Positions 26,601 through 35,731 are shown, counted from the stretch's first letter. The stretch is 64,000 nt of DNA from Chryseobacterium vrystaatense (GCF_000737765.1 NZ_JPRI01000010.1:62001-126000); one strand, 5' to 3'. Notes: generated by a model not told the origin, from the letters alone. Program-made: numbers and translations.

Positions 26601-27181
26601 GGTTTTTTGAGTACAATTTTCCGTCGAATTCTGCTTATAAATTCGGGAGTTACTCCTAAATAGGCAGCAATCTGGATATTGGTCAGGCGGTGAGCCGTTT
26701 TAGGATAGTCTCTCAAAAAATCCTGATAGCGTTCGTCAGACGGTTTGCTTAAATTATCAATAATCCTTCGCTGCAAAGCAATGATTGACATTTGAAACTT
26801 AAGCCTCATGAGCCTTTCAATCTCAGGAATTTCCTGATAAAGTTTTTCTTTGTCTTCTCTTGATATTAAAAGAATCTCACTGTCTTCAATAGCCTGGATA
26901 TTGAGCTGAGAAGGAATCTTATTAATGAAGCTGTCGATATCCGAAATCCACCAATCCTCCACTGCAAAATATAGTATTTGATCGTCTGAATTCTTGTCTG
27001 TACGGAAAACTTTAAAACAACCATTCAATACAAATCCTTCATCTTCACATATTTCGCCTTCTTTCAGGAGAAAGTCCTTCTTTTTAATGTTTTCAATTCT
27101 GAAAGCACTGCAGTATTTCTCAAGTTTATCGTCTGAAATTTCAATATATTCTCTGATATGTTTCTTTAAAGATTCCGTCAT
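26597..27181 (-). CDS. Crp/Fnr-family transcriptional regulator
   Basis: The 194-residue protein has a cyclic-nucleotide-binding-like beta-barrel at about 20-125 (FLLKEGEICEDEGFVLNGCF, ILYFAVEDWW) and a C-terminal winged helix-turn-helix (RLTNIQIAAYLGVTPEFISR). It lacks the N-terminal Cys cluster of Fnr and a clear cAMP pocket, as in the many Bacteroidota members whose effector is unknown. It stands after ribB on the same strand but behind a terminator. Confidence 0.88.
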   Translation of the reverse strand: MTESLKKHIREYIEISDDKLEKYCSAFRIENIKKKDFLLKEGEICEDEGFVLNGCFKVFRTDKNSDDQILYFAVEDWWISDIDSFINKIPSQLNIQAIEDSEILLISREDKEKLYQEIPEIERLMRLKFQMSIIALQRRIIDNLSKPSDERYQDFLRDYPKTAHRLTNIQIAAYLGVTPEFISRIRRKIVLKKP

Positions 27182-27194
27182 GGTTTAAAAATAA

Positions 27195-27225
27195 AAAAAG
27201 GTTTAGAAAAACCCTAAACCTTTTT
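27195..27225 (-). terminator. intrinsic terminator of ribB
   Basis: AAAAAGGTTTAG (27195-27206) pairs with CTAAACCTTTTT (27214-27225). The A-run at 27193-27199 gives a U-tract on the minus strand, between ribB and the Crp/Fnr gene. Confidence 0.75.
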
Positions 27226-27291
27226 AATTGAAATGATCTTTATAGAACAGTCAACAGAATTCATTCCCTATTGACCATCCAAAATTGATAT

Positions 27292-28413
27292 TTATAACTG
27301 AACAAGCTCTGTCACCTCTACATCATATCCACCAACCTGTGGCTTAATGTTAGGATTCTGAGTTATTACTTTGAATTTATTGATCCCCAGATTTTTCAGG
27401 ATCTGTGTTCCGATTCCGTAATCTCTGTAATTGTATGCTAATGTAGGATGCTGCTCCTGTCCGTCCTGATAGTTCAGGAACTGCTGAAGTTTTCTCAGTG
27501 TATTTTCAGAATTTGAAACGTTGTTGATGAAAATAACGGCTCCTTTTCCTTCTTCGTTCACCATATTGGTTACTTTTTCCAATAGTGGTTTTTCACCATT
27601 GTTCAATCTTGTCAATACATCAAAATAGGAATCTGAAGACTGTACTCTTACCAGAACAGGTTCATCAACGGTCCATGCCCCTTTTGTCAGTGCAAAATGG
27701 ATCTGGTCGTTAGAGGTCTCTCTGAAAGCATAAAAATCAAACTCGCCGTAAGCTGTTTTCACTTTTCTTTCTTCCAGTCTTTCGATAAGGTTTCCTTTTT
27801 TAAGCTGATAGTGGATCAGATCTTCAATGGAAACAATCTTCATATCATGTTTTTGAGCGAAAGCGTGAAGCTCCGGCAAACGGGACATGGTACCATCATC
27901 ATTCATGATCTCGCAGATCACCCCTCCTTCTTTCAGACCTGCCAATTGAGTAAGATCAATGGCTGCTTCGGTATGTCCTGCTCTTTTTAAAACACCTCCT
28001 TTTCTGGCACGAAGCGGGAAAATGTGTCCGGGTCTCATGAAATCTGTAGGCTTGGATTTTTCATCCATCAAAGCTAAAATGGTTTTGGCTCTGTCTCCTG
28101 CAGAAATTCCTGTAGATGTTCCGTTTCCAAGAAGGTCAACAGAAACGGTAAAAGCGGTTTCCTTAGGATCACTGCTTCTGCTTACCATCACTTCAAGACC
28201 AAGCTCGTCACATCTTTTTTCAGGAAGTGGCATACATATAAGTCCTCTTCCGTAAAGTGCCATAAAATTGATAATTTCCGGCGTTGTCAATTCTGCAGCG
28301 CAAAGAAAATCTCCTTCGTTTTCTCTGTCTTCATCATCTACTACTATGATTATTTTACCATTTTTAAGGTCTTCAATAGCCTCTGGAATAGTATTTAATT
28401 TAATATCAGACAT
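27292..28413 (-). CDS. ribB: 3,4-dihydroxy-2-butanone-4-phosphate synthase with degenerate GTP cyclohydrolase II half
   Basis: Residues 1 to about 205 are a complete DHBP synthase, which makes the four-carbon riboflavin precursor from ribulose 5-phosphate: VVDDEDRENEGDF at 24-36, RPGHIFPLRA at 127-136, GHTEAAIDL at 146-154. Residues about 206-373 align with GTP cyclohydrolase II (VLVRVQSSDSYFDVLTRLN, YNYRDYGIGTQILKNLGI). The three zinc-binding cysteines are missing: there is no Cys after residue 167. The second half should therefore be catalytically dead, and RibA activity must come from another gene. This degenerate fusion is, as I recall, common in flavobacteria. Confidence 0.92.
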   Translation of the reverse strand: MSDIKLNTIPEAIEDLKNGKIIIVVDDEDRENEGDFLCAAELTTPEIINFMALYGRGLICMPLPEKRCDELGLEVMVSRSSDPKETAFTVSVDLLGNGTSTGISAGDRAKTILALMDEKSKPTDFMRPGHIFPLRARKGGVLKRAGHTEAAIDLTQLAGLKEGGVICEIMNDDGTMSRLPELHAFAQKHDMKIVSIEDLIHYQLKKGNLIERLEERKVKTAYGEFDFYAFRETSNDQIHFALTKGAWTVDEPVLVRVQSSDSYFDVLTRLNNGEKPLLEKVTNMVNEEGKGAVIFINNVSNSENTLRKLQQFLNYQDGQEQHPTLAYNYRDYGIGTQILKNLGINKFKVITQNPNIKPQVGGYDVEVTELVQL

Positions 28414-28480
28414 GTTTACTTTTTATTTGTGCAAAGATACTTATAAAAATGAGCATCTGCCAATTAATATCAATGGTTTG

Positions 28481-29485
28481 TTAGGCTTTGGATAAAGAGT
28501 TTACCGCCTCTCTGAAAATTTCGTAAGATCTTAGTCTTTTCTGATGATCGTAGATATGTGAATTGATAATTAATTCATCCACATTGAATTTATCCTGAAA
28601 ATCTTTTAGTTTTTCTTCAATTTCTGCCTGATTTCCAATCAATGTATATTTTAGTTTCTGAAGTACCATCGATTTTTCCATCGGTGACCAAAGATCATCC
28701 ATATCATCTACAGGCGGAGCAAAAGGTTTACGGTCATTTCTGATGATATTGATAAATGCCTGAAACAACGTTGTAGACATTTTGTGCGCCTCTTCAGAAG
28801 TCTCTGCCGCTACTCCATTGATACACGCCATCAGGTAAGGTTGAGCCAGTTGTTCAGAAGGCTGAAAATGTTCTCTGTAAATTTTAAAAGCCATTTCCAT
28901 CTGTTCCGGAGCGAAATGTCCTGCAAAAGCATACGGAAGCCCCAGCTCCGCGGCAAGCCATGCACTGTCTGTACTGGAGCCCAGAATATAAATAGGGATA
29001 TCCAAACCTTCACCGGGAATTGCACGCACTAAAGCATCAGCATTGTCCTTCGAAAAATAGGTTTGTAATTCCAAGATCTGTCTTGGAAACTGTTTGTTGA
29101 TGATTGCCGGATTTCTTCCCAAAGCCTGAGCGGTAAGTCCGTCTGTTCCAGGAGCTCTTCCTACACCAAGATCTATTCTTCCCGGAAAAAGAGATTCCAG
29201 GGTTCCGAACTGTTCAGCGATGATCAGTGAACTGTGATTGGGAAGCATGATTCCACCAGACCCCACTCTAATTGTTTTTGTTCCGTTGGCGATAAAACCA
29301 ATCAGAACTGTGGTCGCAGAACTTGCAATACTTTCCATATTGTGATGCTCTGCAAGCCAGAATCTTTTATAATTTAAATATTCAGTATGGTTTGCTAAAG
29401 ATAAACTGTCCTGAAACGTATCGTGAATACTTTTCCCCTGCTTTACGGGAGCAAGATCAAGCACCGATATTTCAAAATTTTTCAT
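28481..29485 (-). CDS. LLM-class flavin-dependent oxidoreductase (luciferase-like)
   Basis: The 334-residue protein belongs to the bacterial-luciferase-like TIM-barrel family that uses FMN or F420-type flavins. Signatures are ISVLDLAPV, YKRFWLAEHHNMESIASSA, VGSGGIMLPNHSSLIIAEQF, LFPGRIDLGVGRAPGTD and ILGSSTDSAWLAAELGLPYA. Substrate and cofactor preference cannot be read from the sequence. It precedes ribB on the same strand with a 67-bp gap, so the two may share regulation. Confidence 0.9.
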   Translation of the reverse strand: MKNFEISVLDLAPVKQGKSIHDTFQDSLSLANHTEYLNYKRFWLAEHHNMESIASSATTVLIGFIANGTKTIRVGSGGIMLPNHSSLIIAEQFGTLESLFPGRIDLGVGRAPGTDGLTAQALGRNPAIINKQFPRQILELQTYFSKDNADALVRAIPGEGLDIPIYILGSSTDSAWLAAELGLPYAFAGHFAPEQMEMAFKIYREHFQPSEQLAQPYLMACINGVAAETSEEAHKMSTTLFQAFINIIRNDRKPFAPPVDDMDDLWSPMEKSMVLQKLKYTLIGNQAEIEEKLKDFQDKFNVDELIINSHIYDHQKRLRSYEIFREAVNSLSKA

Positions 29486-29846
29486 ATTTTAAATTTTAGG
29501 TTTAAAACCAAACAAATTTAAACCAATAAAATCGCATTAGTTACTTTTTGTAATTGATAGGATTGATGGTGTAGTTCATGAAAAAACTATTATAAATGAT
29601 TCTTCATTCTCCTGCTTTTCATTATGTGGCTCAAAGGACATTTCTTTATTTCATATATTTGATTGTTGAAATATTTCCAGATGAAAATTATAAAACCCAC
29701 TATAGAGGCGAAAACCGTCATACCGACCCTTTTATGGTAATAACCGCAGAAAGTTCATTTTAGATACTTAGATTTAAGATCTGTATCGTCTATTATCGGT
29801 CATAAAAATGACACGGTAAAGAAACTCATTAACTTAAATTAAAATT
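29486..29846. other. 361-bp AT-rich intergenic region
   Basis: This gap separates a minus-strand oxidoreductase from a plus-strand hypothetical gene. It contains an unsupported 55-codon ORF (29596-29763, plus) with a hydrophobic start but no recognised homology. No terminator, RNA gene or clear promoter was seen. Confidence 0.4.
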
Positions 29847-30380
29847 GTGACCAAAATTGAAAATTTCCATAATAAAGTCGTAGAAATCGAACAATTTCAA
29901 TCAACATTTATTATTCTGAAAATTGAAAATAATGTATTCCGTTTTGATTTTAAACATAAAAAAGAAGCTTTCTTAAAACAAAAAGGACAGGGAACATTAA
30001 CTTTTTACGAACAACATCCTTTGTTAATTAACCATAACGAAAATAATCTTGAAGTTTTTATCAACTCAAAACCAGAAAACGCTGAACAGTTTATTGAAGA
30101 TTTAAAAAACTCAATTGATGAAATCACAAAAGGCTGGAGAAACTGGAAGGATTATATCGAAATCAATACCGGAATAGATTATCCTATATTTCTCCAGAAT
30201 ATCCAAAAAGGCTCTGGCAAAATTCTTACAGCTCCATTTTCAATAATTAAAAGTATTGAAAAAACAGGCGCTAAACATGATGTAAAAATTAAATACTTCG
30301 GTGAAAAAATTACAACTTCAAACCAACTGATCATCATTAATAATCAGTTTATCATTGCTGAAAAATTTAATCCTGTTTAA
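29847..30380 (+). CDS. hypothetical protein (GTG start)
   Basis: The 177-residue protein starts at GTG; no internal ATG is available near the N-terminus. It is polar, without signal peptide or membrane segment, with beta-rich halves (VVEIEQFQSTFIILKIENNV, then KIKYFGEKITTSNQLIIINN) around a helical middle (AEQFIEDLKNSIDEITKGW). It is notably AT-rich and rich in Asn and Ile compared with its neighbours, which could mean recent acquisition. I do not recognise a family. Confidence 0.55.
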   Translation: MTKIENFHNKVVEIEQFQSTFIILKIENNVFRFDFKHKKEAFLKQKGQGTLTFYEQHPLLINHNENNLEVFINSKPENAEQFIEDLKNSIDEITKGWRNWKDYIEINTGIDYPIFLQNIQKGSGKILTAPFSIIKSIEKTGAKHDVKIKYFGEKITTSNQLIIINNQFIIAEKFNPV

Positions 30381-30525
30381 ATAAAACTATTTTTCAATAT
30401 AATTCTTTCTTCCTTTTCTTAAATGATAATGATTAATCAAAACCTTGATCTCAGTACCTGTTAAATTTTAAAGATAATTTTAAATGCTATTTGTAAATCT
30501 TCTATAAAAGATCGAAATTTATTCT

Positions 30526-30693
30526 ATGAAAATTCCAACTATAACGACCGTGAAACGCCTTTATTTTATTCTTATTTCCTTTTTGCTGATCAGCTGTTCA
30601 TTTAATCAGACTTTTTCAAATAAAGAGAAAGATAAAAACGGAGATATCAAGATCGTTGGATATAGGGTCAATCATGATCTTTTAAATAAATAA
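30526..30693 (+). CDS. small putative lipoprotein (55 aa)
   Basis: A short ORF encodes a hydrophobic N-terminal segment (YFILISFLLISC) with a good lipobox (LISC, Cys about 24), then a short polar tail rich in Lys, Asn and Asp. The product would be a tiny lipid-anchored envelope peptide. A terminator follows 1 bp after the stop, which supports a real transcript ending there. There is no assigned function. Confidence 0.55.
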   Translation: MKIPTITTVKRLYFILISFLLISCSFNQTFSNKEKDKNGDIKIVGYRVNHDLLNK

Positions 30694-30694
30694 C

Positions 30695-30730
30695 AAAAAA
30701 GACTGTCTCAATTTTGGGACAGTCTTTTTT
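30695..30730. terminator. bidirectional intrinsic terminator
   Basis: AAAAAAGACTGTC (30695-30707) and GACAGTCTTTTTT (30718-30730) form a 13-bp stem with A and T runs on either side. It lies between the small lipoprotein and the convergent helicase and can stop both. Confidence 0.85.
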
Positions 30731-30731
30731 G

Positions 30732-32864
30732 TTATACCGAATCATTCTTCTCCTTCTTAAAAGTATAATGATTAATCAAAATCCTGATCTCATTAAACTC
30801 AAAATCGTTCGGCAATGCGCTCTTCCACTCTGTTAAGGTTTCATGTGGATTTTTGTAGAATTCTGTTTCAAATGCTTTGATCTTATCTGAAGTAATGACT
30901 CTTGAAATATCGAGCAATCCCTGTTCTGCAAATTTAGCCAGGTGTCCGATCACGGTTTCTTTTACCAGACCTCTTTCCATGGCTATTTCGCCGATCGTTT
31001 TTCCCTGCTCAAATAATTGAAAAGTTAAGACCTGGGAAGGAACTTTTGCAATCTTTAAATTGATTTCCTTATCATTTTTTTCATCTAAAAGCTTCGTTTC
31101 CAACAGGTGAGCTTCTTTCAGGGTATTAAGGTACTCTTCCGTATCTTCCAGCCATTCTCTGAATTCTTCATTGTACTGTTTCAGTCCTTTAGTCCCTTTA
31201 ATTTCAGCATAAAATTCTTTCAGTGGATTGAAGACTTTATCTCTGATTTCTGTAAAGAAAAAATTAACTGCCCCTTTCGTTTTACTTTCAATCTCAGACC
31301 ACTCTTCTTTATTTTCAATAAAATTATTGACCTTCTGGGAAATTACCCTTTCCAGTTTTTCGAAAATCTTTCCGAGGTTAACAATTTCATGTTTCAGCTG
31401 AAGATAAAGCTGATTTGTTTTGACATGATCAATGCTTTTCGTCGTTACAGAAAGCTTATTCCACTCTTCTACTTCATGCAGGAACCACAGGCAGTTAACG
31501 CTACGTAAGACTTTTTTGATGCTGTAGTCATATTTTTCGCGATTCAGGATAGCTTCTACATTATCATTTGCAAAAGTATTTCCCTGGAACTGCAGGATTC
31601 TGTTGTCTTTAAAAATAACCTCTGGTGTAATTTTAGATTTTAAAACGATACCTTCTAAGGTACGGCATCTTGATAAAGCCACATACACCTGTCCGGCTGT
31701 AAAACTTTTTCCGGCGTCAATAATTACATTATCAAATGTTAATCCCTGACTTTTATGAATAGTAACAGCCCAAGCGAGTTTAATCGGGAACTGTTCGAAA
31801 CTTCCAAGAACTTCTTCTTTGATATTTTTTTCGGTGTCGAGGAAATATTTTTTCTGTTCCCAGACTTCTCTTTTTACGACAATTTCCCTTTCGCTTCCGT
31901 CAAGAACTACTTTAATTTCATTATCATCAAGTGACATAATTTCACCCAGCTTTCCGTTGAAATATTTTTTTTCTCCGGTAATATCATTCCTGATAAACAT
32001 CACCTGTGCTCCTACTTTCAGTTCTAAAAACTGTTCGTTTGGAAATTGATTTTCCTTGAAATCTCCAAAAAGTTTAGCTTCATAGGTTTTTACGGTCAGG
32101 TTGATTTCCTCCAGCTTTTCCTGATTGATCTCATCGGCCATTCTATTGTGTGAACACAGATAAACATACGAATCAGTTCCTGCCTTAAAATCAGGATCGT
32201 ATCTTTCGTTCAGAACATCAAAGTTGATATTGGCTACATCACCATCACGAATCGCATTCAGAATATCCAGAAATTTCTCATCAGACTGTCGGTAAACCTT
32301 GGTCAGCTCGATAGTCAGTAGTGGAATATCTTTCACGGCATGACTGTCGAAAAAGAAAGGAGACTGATAACAGATCTTTAAAATATGTTCGTCTCTTACT
32401 ACCGGGGGAAGCTGATACAAATCTCCGATGAACAGCATCTGAACCCCTCCAAATCTTTGGCTATTTCTTCTGATAAATCTCAGCGAAAAATCCATCATAT
32501 CGAGAACATCAGCCCGAAGCATAGAAACCTCATCAATAATAAGAACCTCTACTTCTCTTAAAAGCTTAAGTTTATCTTTTCTGTATTTGAAATGAGGCAT
32601 CAGATCGGCAATATTATTTGCCAAACTTCCATCAATACGGTCGGTTGTAGGTAAAAAAGTTCTTAAAGGCAGACCAAACATGGAATGGATCGTTACCCCT
32701 CCGGCATTAATCGCAGCAATTCCCGTAGGAGCTACTACAATATACTTCTTCCTTGTCTTCTTGACAAAGTCATTAAGAAAAGTTGTTTTTCCTGTTCCTG
32801 CTTTTCCCGTAAGAAAAACACTTCTGTTCGTATGCTCTATTAAGTCAAAAAAATGATTGTTCAT
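30732..32864 (-). CDS. PIF1-like superfamily 1 DNA helicase with C-terminal helix-turn-helix
   Basis: I start at the ATG at 32862-32864 (710 residues). The longer frame from 33038 would run through the divergent lipoprotein gene, and the family starts near NNHFFDLIEHTNRSVFLTG. Motifs are Walker A TGKAGTGKT at about 20-28, APTGIAAINAGG, EVLIIDEVSMLRADVL, FIGDLYQLPPV, VTIHKSQGLTFDNVIID and YVALSRCRTLEG. A coiled-coil-rich region follows, then an HTH-like end (TIGEIAMERGLVKETVIGHL). PIF1 relatives are 5'-3' helicases that resolve unusual DNA structures. Confidence 0.9.
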   Translation of the reverse strand: MNNHFFDLIEHTNRSVFLTGKAGTGKTTFLNDFVKKTRKKYIVVAPTGIAAINAGGVTIHSMFGLPLRTFLPTTDRIDGSLANNIADLMPHFKYRKDKLKLLREVEVLIIDEVSMLRADVLDMMDFSLRFIRRNSQRFGGVQMLFIGDLYQLPPVVRDEHILKICYQSPFFFDSHAVKDIPLLTIELTKVYRQSDEKFLDILNAIRDGDVANINFDVLNERYDPDFKAGTDSYVYLCSHNRMADEINQEKLEEINLTVKTYEAKLFGDFKENQFPNEQFLELKVGAQVMFIRNDITGEKKYFNGKLGEIMSLDDNEIKVVLDGSEREIVVKREVWEQKKYFLDTEKNIKEEVLGSFEQFPIKLAWAVTIHKSQGLTFDNVIIDAGKSFTAGQVYVALSRCRTLEGIVLKSKITPEVIFKDNRILQFQGNTFANDNVEAILNREKYDYSIKKVLRSVNCLWFLHEVEEWNKLSVTTKSIDHVKTNQLYLQLKHEIVNLGKIFEKLERVISQKVNNFIENKEEWSEIESKTKGAVNFFFTEIRDKVFNPLKEFYAEIKGTKGLKQYNEEFREWLEDTEEYLNTLKEAHLLETKLLDEKNDKEINLKIAKVPSQVLTFQLFEQGKTIGEIAMERGLVKETVIGHLAKFAEQGLLDISRVITSDKIKAFETEFYKNPHETLTEWKSALPNDFEFNEIRILINHYTFKKEKNDSV

Positions 32865-32946
32865 CGCTCCAAAATTACGCAAAATGATTTTGAATTTGTT
32901 ACCTTGGCATAACTTTTGAAAATTCTTTAACAGAAAGAAATTTATA

Positions 32947-33396
32947 ATGAAAAAATTTTTTGTCAATATTCCATTACTAGCATTATGTACTACACTTACA
33001 TTAGTTTCATGTAATACATCCAAGAATGCTAATACCAATCTTCCTAAAGATATATCGGAAAGACCCGCGGATGAGGACAGTCAGAAATATGAACAGGCCC
33101 AACTGGATAAGTTAAAAGCATCCATCGAGTCTGAGTCATCAAAGGAAAAGTGTACGACTGCATCAGACTGGACATTTGCACCAATGGGAGCTAAAGCCTG
33201 TGGAGGACCTCAGCAATATATCGCATATCCTAAAAAAATTGAAACGGTCATTTTACCAAGAATTGAAGAATATACACAGAAAGTAAAAACCTTTAATGAG
33301 AAGTACAATATTACTTCTGACTGTATGATGATTATGCCGCCAACTTCTGTGAAGTGTATCGCTGGAAAAGCAGTGCTCATAACAGCAGAACAATAA
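32947..33396 (+). CDS. putative lipoprotein
   Basis: The 149-residue product has a lipoprotein signal ending TLTLVSCNTSKN (Cys about 22), an acidic helical stretch, then a Cys-containing part (SKEKCTTASDWTFAPMGAKA, ITSDCMMIMPP, SVKCIAGK). The four Cys after the lipid site could form two disulfides in the periplasm. It is divergent from the helicase with an 82-bp gap. I do not recognise a family. Confidence 0.7.
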   Translation: MKKFFVNIPLLALCTTLTLVSCNTSKNANTNLPKDISERPADEDSQKYEQAQLDKLKASIESESSKEKCTTASDWTFAPMGAKACGGPQQYIAYPKKIETVILPRIEEYTQKVKTFNEKYNITSDCMMIMPPTSVKCIAGKAVLITAEQ

Positions 33397-33481
33397 ACCA
33401 TAAAAAAATCAAAGCAAAGGTTATATATACTGTTGAATAATCAACACAAAACTCACTCAGGAGTTTATACTAAGGATCAAA

Positions 33482-33510
33482 AAAAGCTCTATCGGATTGA
33501 TGGAGCTTTT
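33482..33510 (+). terminator. terminator-like hairpin after the lipoprotein
   Basis: AAAAGCTC (33482-33489) pairs with GAGCTTTT (33503-33510), then GTTTATTTAT. The stem is short and the U-tract is broken. Confidence 0.5.
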
Positions 33511-33667
33511 GTTTATTTATGGTGTGATAAGATTGGAGAATCAAGATGCAAGAATCAAGATTTGAATTTTAAAAGATAATAAAGTTCCGGGATGCAGGAT
33601 TCCAGATATGAACCAAGAACCGGCAACTAAATTCCTCCCCGTATACTCTCAACCCTCCAATTCAAAA

Positions 33668-34201
33668 CTAGTTCCCCACCTCAAGGTTTTCCTTATACCA
33701 CGAAGAATACTTCACATAATTATCAGCAATTCTGTTTACTTCACCTTCCAGTAACTGAGCAGAAATATCTTTAATTTTTTTTGCCGGAACTCCCCCCCAT
33801 ACTTCACCTGACTTGATATGAGTTCCCTGAGTCACTACAGACCCTGCTCCTACAATAGAATTTTCCTCTACCAGACAGTCATCCATAACGATGGCTCCCA
33901 TTCCGATAAGTACATTGTCATGGATGGTACAACCGTGTACAATTGCATTGTGACCGATAGATACATTATTTCCTATATTTAAAGGGTATTTCTGATACGT
34001 ACAGTGCAGCATGGCATTGTCCTGAACATTCACTTTGTTGCCCATTTTGATGTAGTGTACATCTCCTCTTATCACCGCATTATACCAGATACTGCAGTTT
34101 GTTCCCATAGTAACATCACCGATAATGGTTGCCGTTTCTGCCAAAAATGTGCCCTCTCCTATCTGAGGTGCCTTTCCTAAAAGTTCTTTTACAATTGCCA
34201 T
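33668..34201 (-). CDS. gamma-carbonic-anhydrase-like hexapeptide protein
   Basis: I start at the ATG at 34199-34201 (177 residues), since MAIVKELLGKAPQIGEGTFL matches the family start. The left-handed beta-helix is built from hexapeptide repeats (AETATIIGDVTMGTNCSIWY, NIGNNVSIGHNAIVHGCTIH, NVLIGMGAIVMDDCLVEENS). Histidines at the expected metal positions (MLHCTY, IGHNAIVHG) are present, so a zinc- or iron-dependent carbonic anhydrase is possible. Many relatives (YrdA/PaaY type) have no proven activity. Residues for trimer assembly (RGDVHYIKMG) are visible. Confidence 0.9.
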   Translation of the reverse strand: MAIVKELLGKAPQIGEGTFLAETATIIGDVTMGTNCSIWYNAVIRGDVHYIKMGNKVNVQDNAMLHCTYQKYPLNIGNNVSIGHNAIVHGCTIHDNVLIGMGAIVMDDCLVEENSIVGAGSVVTQGTHIKSGEVWGGVPAKKIKDISAQLLEGEVNRIADNYVKYSSWYKENLEVGN

Positions 34202-34260
34202 AATTTTAATTTGATGATTTGAAAATAAGTTCATTTGAAGATTACACTTTTGCTTACCCT

Positions 34261-34359
34261 AATTTCTAACTTCTGCTCTCCAGCTTCTGAATTTTTATTT
34301 CTAAATGAGTGCGATAGCAAAAATCTAATTTCTAATCTCCAACTTCTAATTTCTAATTG
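34261..34359. repeat. degenerate CTTCTAATTTCTAA-type repeat tract
   Basis: Runs of TCTAATTT/TCTAACTT units (34261-34304 and 34320-34359) fill the spacer before the Nfu gene. The 13-mer ACTTCTAATTTCT at 34342-34354 recurs twice before nadA (55865 and 55879). Confidence 0.5.
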
Positions 34360-34361
34360 CG

Positions 34362-34369
34362 TATTTTTG
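34362..34369 (+). promoter_or_regulatory. putative -7 element TATTTTTG
   Basis: It matches TAnnTTTG, 21 bp before the Nfu ATG. No good -33 element is seen; the upstream bases are the repeat tract. Confidence 0.4.
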
Positions 34370-34390
34370 TATCTCAAATTTAACGAAAAA

Positions 34391-35269
34391 ATGCGTACGA
34401 TACTTATAGAACCAACTGAAAACCCGAAAGTGATGAAATTTGTCGCGGATTATAACCTGATCCCGGGCTCTTTGGAGTTGGACAGAAGTTCAGATATTTC
34501 AGAAATTCCTTTAGCTCAGGAACTTTTCAACTATCCTTTTGTGGAAAGAATTTTTATAACTGCCAATTTTGTAGCAATAGCAAAACAGGACACTATAGAA
34601 TGGGAACATGTAGCTGAAAGTCTTAAAAATGTCATTGAAGATGAGTTATTAGCCAATCCGAGAATTTACCTTCAGAAAAAGAAGGAAATGTATCAGATTT
34701 ATGCAGAAATGACGCCTAACCCCAGCGCTATGAAATTTGTTTCCAGCAAAATGCTTATTGATGGTTTTGTGGAAGTAAAATCAAGAGAGGCTGCAGAAGG
34801 AGTTCCTTTAGCACAAGCTATCTTTAATGAATTTGATTTCGCTAAAGAGATTTTTATTTCTGATAACTTTGTTGCAGTAACAAGAGATGATTCTGTGGAA
34901 TGGCATCAGGTGATGATGGCCGTACGTGGTCTTATCGCTGAATATCTTCAGAATGGAGGTGAGATTTCAAATCTTGAACCTCAGACACACGAAAATCCTG
35001 TTGAGAAAATTATCAACAGAGATTATACAGATGACGAACAGAAAATTTCAGATATCCTAAATGAATATGTAGCTCCTGCCGTGGAAAATGATGGTGGAAA
35101 AATTTCACTGATGGAATATGATCAGGAAAGTAAAACCGCAAAAATGCTTTTACAGGGAGCATGTTCAGGATGTCCAAGCTCTACTGCTACTTTGAAAAAC
35201 GGAATTGAAAATATTTTAAAACAATTCGTTCCGGATTTGGTAGAAAGAGTGGAAGCGGTAAACGGATAA
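34391..35269 (+). CDS. Nfu/NifU-type iron-sulfur scaffold with duplicated N-terminal domain
   Basis: I start at the ATG at 34391 (292 residues), where the Nfu N-domain begins; a 52-residue upstream extension reads through low-complexity spacer. Two Nfu N-terminal domains lie in tandem: residues about 1-90 (PTENPKVMKFVADYNLIPGS, PLAQELFNYPFVERIFITAN) and about 100-190 (MTPNPSAMKFVSSKMLIDG, PLAQAIFNEFDFAKEIFISD). A C-terminal NifU domain follows with CSGCPSS (Cys258, Cys261) that should hold a [4Fe-4S] cluster for delivery to client proteins. Confidence 0.92.
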   Translation: MRTILIEPTENPKVMKFVADYNLIPGSLELDRSSDISEIPLAQELFNYPFVERIFITANFVAIAKQDTIEWEHVAESLKNVIEDELLANPRIYLQKKKEMYQIYAEMTPNPSAMKFVSSKMLIDGFVEVKSREAAEGVPLAQAIFNEFDFAKEIFISDNFVAVTRDDSVEWHQVMMAVRGLIAEYLQNGGEISNLEPQTHENPVEKIINRDYTDDEQKISDILNEYVAPAVENDGGKISLMEYDQESKTAKMLLQGACSGCPSSTATLKNGIENILKQFVPDLVERVEAVNG

Positions 35270-35281
35270 AGTCATCTGAAT

Positions 35282-35731
35282 ATGAGAATATTCCTTCTTT
35301 TAATAATTCTTAGTTTAAGTATTCTTGCGTGCAGGAAACAGGGACCTCAATTGAACAGCGGTATTCATGATGATTTGGTAGAAACTAAATTAGCAAAAGA
35401 CAGCCTTCAAAAGATGGATGTGATTTTAGAAAAATTGGATAAGAAAAATACAACCTTTCTTGATTATTATTTCCACAATTACTACGAACTTGACCAAGAA
35501 ACCAGCGACGAAATAAGAAAATTAAAAGGAGAACAATTCATCTATGATGCAGATGATGAATATTTCAAATTATATACAAAAACAGCAACTCAAAAGGGCG
35601 AAGAATATTTGAAATCTTTAGGCATAACTGAAGAAGAAGAACATTTGGCACTTGAAGTTTATATTTTACATTTAAAGCAAAGGTATGGTCCAACTATTGA
35701 TGGACGATTGCAAACTCTAAATAAACAATGA
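35282..35731 (+). CDS. small putative lipoprotein
   Basis: The 149-residue product has a lipoprotein signal MRIFLLLIILSLSILACRKQ (Cys about 17). The mature part is charged and helical (SLQKMDVILEKLDKKN, then TSDEIRKLKGEQF). No family is recognised. It begins 12 bp after the Nfu gene, and its stop overlaps the hemH start by four bases (ATGA at 35728-35731), so it is probably cotranscribed and translationally coupled with ferrochelatase. Confidence 0.75.
   Translation: MRIFLLLIILSLSILACRKQGPQLNSGIHDDLVETKLAKDSLQKMDVILEKLDKKNTTFLDYYFHNYYELDQETSDEIRKLKGEQFIYDADDEYFKLYTKTATQKGEEYLKSLGITEEEEHLALEVYILHLKQRYGPTIDGRLQTLNKQ

Noticed and set aside
29596..29763. 55-codon ORF in the 361-bp spacer
   Set aside because: Composition matches the spacer, no signal or motif is convincing, and no terminator or promoter supports it.
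32865..33038. N-terminal extension of the PIF1-like helicase
   Set aside because: The extra 58 residues precede the conserved helicase start and would overlap the start of the divergent lipoprotein gene.
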